Part shown: in pieces, positions 50,251 through 59,684 of the stretch
Numbering within the stretch: the first letter of the stretch is position 1
How the letters are laid out: every line of letters starts with the position of its first letter
Origin: Stenopsyche tienmushanensis
Taxonomy: Eukaryota > Arthropoda > Insecta > Trichoptera > Stenopsychidae
Reading direction: 5' to 3'
DNA length: 64,000 nt
Assembly: GCA_008973525.1 (NCBI GenBank)
Contig: WACJ01000414.1
Span: forward strand, 1 to 64,000
The notes under the pieces: model-generated
Told to the model about the DNA's origin: nothing
Seen by the model: only the letters and a program-made list of their open reading frames with translations
Database searches by the model: none
Translations under genes and position numbers: made by a program

Positions 50251-51882
50251 TCAAATCATAACAAAATCTTCACATTCGAGATCCGTATCACTATCGTTCA
50301 CAGTATTTGAAATCCAACGTTCGTCTGTTTCGGCTATCGAATACCTCGCCGTATGCAAACGTGCTTCGGAACTTTTGCTATCGCAAAAAACGAACATCGG
50401 ATATTCTGAATTTCCCGTAGTATTCGGAGGAACTAAAAATGGCTGTACCGTATTTACAAATCCGTTGAATTCAATTTGATTTGCGCAATAGAATCCAATA
50501 CAACAAGACGGATCCATTTTGTTCAATGGCATTTTTCTAGGCGATCTGCAGTGAAACGAGTTCAACGGAAAGTTTGGCTGCCAAACGTCGACTACCTCTT
50601 GACAATAATGCGGATCCAAATGTATCAACTTGTCATCTTGATACCCGATAAAATAGAGTGAATGTTTCGGTTTTCCTCCAATTATTCCTATACAACATTC
50701 TAAACTGAGCATGGAAGTGAGGCAATTGCCGTAGATGGGATTAAGTTTTTCAGTTCCTAAGCGTATAGGTACAAGAATGATGAGTGCTTTCCACATTCCG
50801 TTTGTTTTCAAGCATTGTTCTTGTATGTCCTTAATATATATTGCACAATCCTGAGCTACGTAAACGCACAAATCGTCTATTTCATAGTTTTCTTTCGACG
50901 CTTCAATGACAGCTGAACGCAAAAGATACGCCACGGAACCTGGGCCGTACCAATCGCCGGGTTTTTTACCCATCGATTCGCCCAACGTTACGAGTTGATG
51001 AATGGAGAAGGGGCTATTGAAACAGGATTTATCACCAAACCATTTGACTATCATGCGATGCCGACAATCTTCTTGATAATCATGAGCCGAAAGGATGGTA
51101 TGATTGGCATTCCATCGCCATGATCTGCCTAAAAAATGACAAACGAGAGCTTGCGCCAACAGCATCTGCCCGCTCCGCAACATGCAACCCCATCCACAGT
51201 CCGTCGAAAAAGTGGAACCATTCAATATGGGAAATTCTCTTCTATACGTCATCCAAAGTCGACTTAAAAAATCCATTTTGAAGCCTTCAATTCCTTCACC
51301 TTCGAGCTGTTCGGCGACTTGTTGAGCGGTGGCATCTGTTCCGATCTCAGTAGAATTTTCTATGGAATCCGTCGGGCTAAGTTTGCGATGATAGCATCTG
51401 CCCAAGAGCCAAACCGGAGATTCTTTGGAGAAATTCGTTTTCAACTTGACCGTAAACTTCATGTTATTCCACATGGACAAAAAACGAGCCTCGACTTTGT
51501 TTTTAATATCCGAAGCGTCTTCAGGTTTTTCCTGTGAGGACTCAGCATGATGGGGGAGCGGAGTCATTGCGAAGAGGCTTCGAGGACCAGCTCCTCTTTG
51601 AAACTGGACACTCCTCAACCTGTCCGAAGACGAAAAATCACCGTTCTTACTGGCCATTATGGAATATCGACTCAAAAATACACGGATTGAGAGACTCGTC
51701 GAAGAAATTGAATCTTGTTCAAAGTCATCGCCCGCGTCGACGACACCGACCGACTGCCGGTCTCTCGCATAACTGTCAACGGATCGTTCACTGACAGCCG
51801 TGACCCACTTAAAAAAATCACAACGAGACTTCAATGCTGCGAATGACAATCGCACTGATGACCTAATGCGGCATATTTCCAT
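50251..51882 (-). CDS. Atg4: ATG4 autophagy cysteine protease (ATG4C/D-like)
   Basis: A single uninterrupted frame of 543 aa. The enzyme cleaves the C-terminus of Atg8/LC3/GABARAP to expose Gly for lipidation and also delipidates it, in the cytosol during autophagy. Peptidase C54 features are all present: RLWMTYRREFP, then STDCGWGCMLRSGQM with catalytic Cys233, ALVCHFLGRSWRW, GIIGGKPKHSLYFIGY, then HLDPHYCQ with Asp423 and His425. The last residues EDFVMI, after acidic DTDLEC, look like a C-terminal LIR (F-V-M-I) for Atg8 binding. The N-terminal 130 residues are Ser-rich and not conserved; an alternative start at Met76 (51657) would give 468 aa. The long N-terminal extension fits the ATG4C/D branch (Drosophila Atg4b type) better than ATG4A/B. 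Lack of introns is notable beside intron-containing neighbours. No stop, frameshift or poly(A) tail suggests a dead retrocopy. Confidence 0.93.
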   Translation of the reverse strand: MEICRIRSSVRLSFAALKSRCDFFKWVTAVSERSVDSYARDRQSVGVVDAGDDFEQDSISSTSLSIRVFLSRYSIMASKNGDFSSSDRLRSVQFQRGAGPRSLFAMTPLPHHAESSQEKPEDASDIKNKVEARFLSMWNNMKFTVKLKTNFSKESPVWLLGRCYHRKLSPTDSIENSTEIGTDATAQQVAEQLEGEGIEGFKMDFLSRLWMTYRREFPILNGSTFSTDCGWGCMLRSGQMLLAQALVCHFLGRSWRWNANHTILSAHDYQEDCRHRMIVKWFGDKSCFNSPFSIHQLVTLGESMGKKPGDWYGPGSVAYLLRSAVIEASKENYEIDDLCVYVAQDCAIYIKDIQEQCLKTNGMWKALIILVPIRLGTEKLNPIYGNCLTSMLSLECCIGIIGGKPKHSLYFIGYQDDKLIHLDPHYCQEVVDVWQPNFPLNSFHCRSPRKMPLNKMDPSCCIGFYCANQIEFNGFVNTVQPFLVPPNTTGNSEYPMFVFCDSKSSEARLHTARYSIAETDERWISNTVNDSDTDLECEDFVMI

Positions 51883-52360
51883 ACTTTGAATTTTAAAAAT
51901 TTATATATATTATATTTTTATGAGGCGACATTAAAACTCATTCAAATTTGGGATCAATATAAAATTAATAGCTATTCTTTAAAAAAACATTTAAAACAAC
52001 TTTATTACTATATCTATAAAATAAATATAAAAATTATATCTTATAATAAAATAGTTTCAAGCGAATTAAATTCACGCTTGAAATCTATTCACGCTTAAAA
52101 AATATTGAAAACAATCAATTAATATAATTTATTCGAAAATATTTATATTTTAACTTCTTTTTAAAATAATTTTATATAATAATTCGTATTATTATATACT
52201 CAAATAAGGATTAAAATAAGTGCAAAGTAATCCACAACAATTTAAAAATATATGCTCGTAAAACTATATTTTTTTAAACGTCATCTTTAAAGGTTATGTT
52301 TTTTGCCATGTTGACGTTTGTATTGTTGGTTAAATTAAAGTTATAAAAAAAATCATTAAA
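51883..52360. promoter_or_regulatory. Divergent promoter region between ATG4 and EEF1AKMT1
   Basis: 478 bp separate the start codons of two head-to-head genes. It is extremely AT-rich, with no repeats recognised. It must contain both transcription starts, so a shared bidirectional promoter is likely. No specific sites could be assigned. Confidence 0.6.
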
Positions 52361-53953
52361 ATGTCCGACGATGATGAGGATGCTCCCCAATTACCTGCAG
52401 ACACTCTTGCTATACTTCAGAAATTTTATGCCGATAGAGATTTGCGAAATGAAGTTTTACAAAATGCAGAAAACGATTCTTTAAAAGAAATATCTTTATT
52501 CGACGAAAATTGGGTTAGTATATGTATTGTCTTCTATTGCGTTATATTAATAATCAAAGAATACAAATGTAAAAGATTTCGCCATTATTTTAAAACAGTA
52601 CATAATATATGTACAAACAATAAGAAAAAATAAATTTTTCATTACTCACTAACAGAATTTAATAAAGAGAAAACATATTCATCATTTTTATTTTAAAATA
52701 AATTATATCATTTATTTGCCATTTGTATATAGTACAATTCTGTGGAAATTAATATTTTTTTACGGATTAATTGTGCAGAATGTTGACTGATTAGTCTCGA
52801 TTAACTCGATTATTATGGGTTCAAATCTACAGAATGTGAGGCTAGTGATTGCATTTTTAAAACATATATTCGTTAAGAAAAACCATGTAAAAATGGTTGG
52901 CAATAATCCATGCATTAGTAATACATTTAATGTGATGTATATTAATTGGTATATCATCATCATAGTGTAGCTACAAACAGTCCACTGCAGAACTTTGGGC
53001 CTCCTCAATATCCATTCACAGGAAGGGGTTACATCCATCTCGTCTGTATCATACATTCACCTCCTGATTCGCTCGATATTGAAGGTAGCATAACTTCCGA
53101 GTTTCATTTAGAACAATCACCCAGCGGGTGTATGAATATATTGAGTCCTTTGAGAGGTTTAGTCCTTGATGATGACGGTGCCGATGAGCACAAGAACTTA
53201 CTTATTCACAGACTCAAGTTATTCGTAGGGCGCAGCAAGCGCCAAGACACTACCCTTCAGGTGACGAACAAGACTCAATTAGCATATACATTGCTATATA
53301 TTAATTTTATTTTTTTGTTATTTTAGCAACTCAGTCAATTTTGGTATGATGAAGGGACAATCAATACTATTGTAAAAATTGTCAAAAATACGTTACCTGA
53401 AAATGGTACCATAGCTTTAATCTCATGTCCCACACTTTACGTACCAATTAGAAAAGCATTAAATGAAAACTGCACAGGTAAGTGATATTTATATTTACAA
53501 TTGTTATAATTTATATTTCAATTTATACATCATAGATATTATGACTTTTTTTTTGTACCTATATTTCGCATTCTAATTTTGTAAAAATAAATAATTTTTG
53601 TTTTAGTTAAATTACTGGAATACGATGACCGCTTCAAAGCATACGGGTCAAATTTCATCCATTACGATTTCAACCATCCGCTAAAAGTACCAAAAGATTT
53701 GAATAAATATTTCGACATTGTTATTGCTGATCCTCCGTTTTTATCTGAAGAATGTTTTTCAAAGACATGCGAAACTGTTAAATTTTTGTCTAAAGAAAAA
53801 ATTATTATATGTACGGGAACAGTTATGTGCGATGTCGTGAGAAACCTATTACCGGATGTAAAAATGTGCAAATTCAAACCACAGCATAGAAATAATTTAG
53901 CCAACGACTTTTCAAGTTATTCGAATTTCAACTTGGACGACAAAGCTTCGTGA
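52361..53953 (+). CDS. EEF1AKMT1: EEF1A lysine methyltransferase 1 (N6AMT2 family)
   Basis: Three exons join in frame: 52361-52513, 53327-53477, 53607-53953 (651 nt, 216 aa; the human protein is 214 aa). Introns are 813 and 129 nt. It is a class I SAM-dependent methyltransferase that methylates a lysine of translation elongation factor eEF1A in the cytoplasm. Exon 1 has LPADTLAILQKFYADR; exon 2 has QLSQFWYDEGT and ISCPTLYV; exon 3 has LLEYDDRF, then FDIVIADPPFL with the D143-P-P-F motif typical of N6-adenine-like and protein lysine methyltransferases, and ends with CKFKPQHRNNLANDFSSYSN. Start ATG 52361 begins MSDDDEDAPQLP, as in the family. Intron 1 contains a SINE and an RTE-like tail. Reading through exon 1 into intron 1 gives a false 90-aa product. 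Confidence 0.95.
52765..52925 (+). mobile_element. tRNA-derived SINE, copy 2, in EEF1AKMT1 intron 1
   Basis: GGGTTCAAATCTACAG, then a GAGGCTAGTGATTGCATTTT segment, then GAAAAACCATGTAAAAATGG and TTGGCAAT match the copy at 31.96-32.12 kb in the same order and orientation. It ends within 30 bp of the RTE-like tail that follows. Confidence 0.6.
52955..53220 (-). mobile_element. RTE-like LINE 3' tail, copy 2
   Basis: The plus strand starts with CATCATCATAGTG and continues CAGTCCACTGCAGAAC, GGGCCTCCTCAATATCC and TGATTCGCTCGATATTGAAG, the inverse of 20.60-20.79 kb. The similarity fades after about 53.15 kb. On the minus strand this is a LINE 3' end with an ATG-repeat tail. Confidence 0.65.
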
Positions 53954-53960
53954 TTTTTGA

Positions 53961-53966
53961 AATAAA
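53961..53966 (+). terminator. Poly(A) signal of EEF1AKMT1
   Basis: AATAAA eight bases after the TGA stop at 53951-53953, implying a very short 3' UTR unless a later signal is used. Confidence 0.55.
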
Positions 53967-54650
53967 ACAAATCATATTAAATATGGGATTTCTTTTTTAA
54001 TTTATTTTCCCAGCAGCACCAACAGTAATTTATCATTTAAACCTACTGTGACATAGAATTAATGAACATAAATGATTGTTTTTACAGAATATATTTTTTT
54101 TAAATGCATAAAATCTGACTAACATTTGATTGGAAACCTTCTTCTTTTGAGAAACAATAGTGTGAAATAACTGAGTATTCATTCAGTAAAAATTAAATTA
54201 GATTTAATGCACATCGTTGTGACATTTTATTTAGTCAACAAGGCACAATTTTCACTGAAATATTTGCAACCTTATTGCGATAAAATTTACAATTACACGG
54301 TTGACTCAAATTTCACTTTAAACATAAACAATATTCAATACGATATATTTCCTTCAATTTTTCGTTTTTGTTAATACATATACACTTAAGATTTTCCAAA
54401 ACCATTAAGCATTTTTTAATTGTTTTTAAAATATTCACGATTATAAAAATATATGCATTTAAAATTAAATCGATACAGATAAAGCACATACGCAAAATTA
54501 GAATAAACAATCTAAATAAGCAACACATGTTAACCCTTACAAATTTAGGTGCTCATTTGGAAACAAATATAATATAAGCCTTTGTGAAGTATGATTTAAA
54601 ATAATTGTGATTTTAAATAAAATTGCCAATAAAATTTAATTAATTTAGAG

Positions 54651-55468
54651 CAGTCATGGTGAACCTTTTAAGCTCAGTGTGTCAAAGTTTGCAAAAGCAA
54701 AGTGGAAAGTGAAGCCTGCGGGTTATTCATAAATAAAATGAAAACCAAAATAATGAAAATAAATAGAACAGGAACTTCAAAAACTACCCTAAATTGGGGT
54801 GAAATTGATACAGTGCACCTCGCGTCACAAATATGTGAAGATGGAGGTTGTAGTAAAGAAATAATAAGACGTGCTCAAATTGCAAAATATGGCATGACCA
54901 GCCTCACTATCTGGAGAAACCGCAAAATCTCAAAATATACTAAACTCCGCCTAGTCCAAACGCTCTGTGTTTTTATATGGAGTGGAGACATGGATGCTGC
55001 GCAAAAAAGAAACAATTGATGCCTTCGAAATGTGGTATTTGCATCACATGCTGAGAATTCCGTGGACTGCTAAAAGAACCAACCAGTCCTAACCCTAACG
55101 GAGTTAAAAATCAAAAATAGACTCATACACCTGCCTAGTACAAATACTAAAGTTTTTTTGGATACATTGCTTGCTGGGATGGAGAAAATTACTGATGATG
55201 GGCAGTGTGTCAGGGAAGAGAGGAAAAGGACGGTGACCACGAAGATGGTGCGATCAAGTGAAGGAGGCAACCGACTCAACTTTCCCTGCGGACGGCGGAA
55301 GACAGGGATGGATGGAAGGTCCTGGATCGGAAACAGACATAGAAGAATGAAGATAAAAACGTCAATTGAGAATTGGTATTTCATTAAGATTGTCAATTCT
55401 GTCACACTGTGATTTCTACATTCCACGAAAAAACCTTTGATACAGGTCTTATAGGTTCGCCATCACTG
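54651..55468. mobile_element. hAT element with LINE sequence inside
   Basis: The left end CAGTCATGGTGAACCT (54651) and right end, inverted, CAGTGATGGCGAACCT (55468) agree at 14 of 16 positions and are a common hAT terminus. The flanking octamers are ATTTAGAG (54643-54650) and ATTTAGAT (55469-55476), 7 of 8 identical. The 818-bp interior is mostly a LINE fragment (next entry). Subterminal TCAAAG occurs at both ends. Confidence 0.8.
54700..55420 (+). pseudogene. LINE reverse transcriptase C-terminal relic
   Basis: In shifted plus frames it reads ESEACGLFINKMKTKIMKIN, then GGCSKEIIRRAQIAK, IWRNRKISKYTKLRLVQTLC, then DAFEMWYLHHMLRIPWTAKR, then LTELKIKNR. This is the thumb and C-terminal region of an insect non-LTR polyprotein (the 'FEMWCxRRMLRIPWTAKRTN' type). 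It is a different family from the tails at 43, 46 and 60 kb. It lacks the catalytic FADD box and carries stops and frameshifts. Confidence 0.75.
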
Positions 55469-56140
55469 ATTTAGATCATTTATAAACTAAGTGTAATTTT
55501 TGTTTAAAATTCATATGTAGTAAGGGTTATATTAATTGTATTAGTATTCAGAGCCGTTATTTATGAAATTAAAAATGTAATTCTATATTCCAATCTAGGA
55601 ATTTAAAAATCATGGATGAGTAAACGTGCATATATTGTTGGAAAATTTCAGTAACTATTTACATATATATGATTTCACTAAACAATCAACCCATGAAACT
55701 GGCATTTTTTTAAATAACCAGCTACATAAAACTGATAAACCCTGCATGTGTATTTAATTATAAATATCATCAAATTAACACTACTACGTTTCATATCGGT
55801 GCACATTCAATATCTAAAGAGTAACAAGAAATAATCTAATATTAATTATGACCATTTTCGACTGTCATCTATATTTCGGCTCCGTTAGTAGAATAACTCA
55901 AAAATACACGTTTAAATTCAAAACTAACATTAAAAAGCAAATTTACAATAAAAAATTGGTGATATCAATTGTATGCCATTTCATTTTGCATGAGAGTGTA
56001 ATTACTCATTAAATGTGTTTGCAGTAAACTGGGGAATGTAATTTTTTTGTTCGGAAAATTTAGATTTGAAAAGTGAAACTCGTTATCGTTCATGTCAGTA
56101 TTGAATATTCTCTTATCCATCTAATTTAATATATATATAT

Positions 56141-56360
56141 ATATCATCATCATCATCATAGTGCAGCCACAAACAGTTCGCTGCAGAATTGTGGGAGGTT
56201 TGTAAAAACTGAGCAGTTTTCCTCGGGAGACATTAAAAAATTACTTTAGTCGAACTTTTTGATTTTACTGGAAAGGGCTTTCCGGAATGCAGAGTCCAGC
56301 CCCTCCTTTCCTCACTAGGCCATTACCAAGCTAGGGTAAAGACATACATGACGCATATAT
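56141..56360 (-). mobile_element. RTE-like LINE 3' tail, copy 3
   Basis: CATCATCATCATCATAGTGC, then CAGTTCGCTGCAGAA, then a jump to GGGAGGTTTGTAAAAACTGA, GGAAAGGGCTTTCCGGA and TTTCCTCACTAGG. Both parts match the inverse of 20.39-20.79 kb, but the middle 180 bp or so is missing. It is preceded by an (AT)n run. Minus-strand LINE orientation. Confidence 0.65.
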
Positions 56361-57412
56361 ATTTAAGTATAAAGTAATAAATAAATTACATAATACAAAA
56401 TAATTAAAAAATTAAATAGTCTATTTAAAATTAATGTACACTTTGAAACGTAGCAAAATTAAAAATGAACATATCAGACACACTGTTAACTGGCGCAATG
56501 ATAAAATAAATATAATTGACAAGCATACAAATATTAGACAAAATATAGCCTACAAAATTAGGCATCTCGTCAGCTATAGACAGCACACATACTTAATAAT
56601 AATATAGTAATACTATTTTTAAAACAAAGTTAAATTATTAGATATCTTACATAATTCAAGATAACTCCTGTTGAATTATGCGCAAAAATAAAATACAATT
56701 CGCTGTAATGAGAGTACAAATAAAGCATTATGTGAAATCTATTTGTTGGTTAATATGAGATAAAATACTTCATATTATTTTACAACATCTTACACAATTA
56801 AATAATATTAAGGTTAACAAAGTATAAAATATCAGGTAACTATGGGAAATGATTAAATTTATTATTAGTACATAATATTCCAATATCACAAGATATATAA
56901 TCAAGCTGTAAAAGATATATATTTAAAATATACACAATAGTATATTTTGTTACCTCTAATGAACGAGTAAAAGAATAGTATATGTAAAAATCAAATATTT
57001 ACATAAGATTTTGAAAAGTTATTTAAATAATTGAATGAAAACTTTGAAAAATTGATCATTTATGCGATCAAATCATTTTAGGAGTTCAAGCGTTATTTAA
57101 TAACGTAAAATCTTCAATTGCTTGAAGATTTGTTAATCTCACAATTTTCCCTACAATACAGTGAATGATTGCACAGTAAGCCATTGCCAAAATTATAAAT
57201 TGAGGATGCAATCTGAATTCAGAAACAAACGGGATGATGTCAGAAGACGAACAACAAAAAACCGCCAATCCACAGACCAACTAAATTATAATGTTATTGC
57301 GGAGAAGCGATTAATAGGCGATCTTCCGTTAAATATTTTTTAAAAATTCTAAAACTTATATTAGGATCAAATATTAAGGTTTTGAAATTAATCTTGTAAG
57401 ATTTACTATTAA

Positions 57413-58046
57413 CCCTTTGCACTCGAGCGGTGCCTCTCGGGCACCACTCGGATCGATGCGGTAAATTGAACGATAATGATGTTTATTTAGGTTTGGCCTA
57501 ATGAATACCGCTTCACGAGTCTACTCCTGGCCTTTTGAGGATCATGTTATGAGGAAGATGAGTTCAATTTTTCGACGATAACAAATTAAATTACATCTCT
57601 ACATAGCCAGCTTGTCCATGGAAACGAAGACGGAAATGATGAAGATAGCGACGACGTTAGAGGTGTAAGAAGACGATAAATCCGAATAATGGATAGTGAA
57701 TCTGAAAGCAATAGTGATTGTACAGAAGAGATTGTACCTTTAGAATGGACAATGTGTACAGAATCCATAGAAATTCCCACAAGAATACCGTTTGTATCCA
57801 GTGAAAGATAACTTAGCACAGTTTCTACTTCGCAGAGCAGTTCTGAAGGCATCCGACTAAATGGGAAGCTGCATGTTATTTTGATTGGACAAAAAAGGGA
57901 TTGCAAGGTTTGTTCCCAACGAACTAGGCCTGGACAAAGATAAGGCCATAAAAAGCAAAAATATAGAACGTAATGTTTAACAACTCATTAAATAAGCGGG
58001 AGCGGTTGACTACTCTTGAGTTGCTGGTTCGCCCGAGCGAAAAGGG
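57413..58046 (+). mobile_element. piggyBac element with internal deletion
   Basis: TTAA at 57409-57412 and 58047-58050 bounds a 634-bp element. The ends are CCCTTTGCACTCGAGCGG and, inverted, CCCTTTTCGCTCGGGCG. Inside, the plus strand reads NEDGNDEDSDDVRG and IMDSESESNSDCTEEI (acidic N-terminal region of piggyBac transposases), and later EGIRLNGKLHVI and RDCKVCSQRTR (the Cys-rich C-terminal start). The catalytic DDE core between them is missing. Stops show the remaining pieces are not translated as one protein. Confidence 0.8.
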
Positions 58047-58049
58047 TTA

Positions 58050-59684
58050 AACTGATCCGAAAAGTAACATCACTATAGTTTAATGAATCTAAACATTGCA
58101 TTTATCCTGTTATTCATACGAGTGTCATAGAGATTGAAAAAATAATCAATTTGACCTATTTTATAAAATATTTTTAATAAAATACGATATCTAATATTTA
58201 CATTTTTAGCGATAAAGGGGTCGATTGGGAATGTTTATGACCATTAAAATTGAATTATCTGCTATAAAAATAATACATTATTATGAATTCCATTTTTATA
58301 TTAAAACACACATATATATATATTGGAATATAAGAAATACATTTTCGAATATTGAAACATTTTATAAACACTATCTTCTTTACAAGAGGTTCGCATATCT
58401 ATAGAACTACATTTTTTAAAATATACATTTATATTTTTTTCTCTCTCAAATATATCTTTTTTCACGTATGGTTCATTAATTTGATATGTTTCAAATATTC
58501 TTAACATGTAAGACTTTCAATCTGTTGACATTGAGTGAATAAAGTTTCATAGTTCATATAATATTTAATACCTAGGTTAGTCAGTAGCCATATATATTTA
58601 AAATGGACATGTTTATATTGTCATTTCATAATTTGAACAAACCCAAATTTATAAAATTTACAATCAGTACAAATTAATGACAAAATATTATAATAATGCA
58701 TAAAGGGTATAAACATTGTTATTTTTATCTAATCCTTGGTCAATTAGTTAGGTAAGCAGCAGATCTTGGAAATGCATTATGCACCAAGCTATTCGCTTAG
58801 GTATGAATATCAATGCAAATTAAATGATACGTATTTACAATTTTTACATTGTGCAAACTAAGAAAATATATTAGAACAGATTTATAATTCTTTTGTGAAA
58901 AGATATTGCAATAAATGAATCATAGATCTAATGCGTATGTACTAACGCAATCAACAATCTAATTTTCCATTTGAACTAAACCAAGATGATAGCTACATCA
59001 GTCTTGTCATTGAGTTAGTTAATTGATTGATAATTTGCACTATCTACTTTACTGTAAATAATACCATCTTCAATGAAGAGAGCAATGTAATTCATTACAT
59101 TCACTAACAATCCTTTGAGAAAAATATTGATGCAATTTCCAAACGCCATAAAACGAAATCGTCTTATTCATATCAATTTTATTTCAAAGATGGTTTCACA
59201 ACCAATTTTATAAATATAGGCATAAATTCACGATGAATATTTATGTATACAAATACATATTTAATTGAAATTTGATTTTTTTTGATAGATATTTTTATCT
59301 AACCGCTGTGATTATATATCAATTAGAGATTTTACTTACAAACTATATCAAGTCTTTAATACAATCACATAAAAACACATACAAGAAAATACTACTGCAA
59401 TATGCGTTAATGAAAAAAAAAAAATTGCTAACGTTGAGATCACAAGCACACAGCTTTCATAACATGGTGTAATTGATAAGACTATTCATGTGCATTACTT
59501 ATAGATCCCCTCACCATTATTAAAATTAATTCATACGATAAAACATTTATGCTTTGCATCCATTTATAACGTAGCATCGCTCAATATAAAATCTTTTATT
59601 ATAAAACGCAATGAGAAGGCACACATTTAGTAACAAAATAAGGCCCAAAACTTTAATAGAAATGAAAATATATATATACGTTGA
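58050..59684. other. AT-rich stretch 3' of the kinesin gene
   Basis: Nothing assignable. It includes the likely 3' UTR of the minus-strand kinesin gene, with AATAAA on the minus strand at 59595-59600, about 85 nt past the stop. An (AT)n run lies at about 58.31 kb. Confidence 0.5.
59595..59600 (-). terminator. Poly(A) signal of the kinesin gene
   Basis: ATAATAAAAG on the minus strand about 85 nt downstream of the TGA at 59687-59685. Confidence 0.5.
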
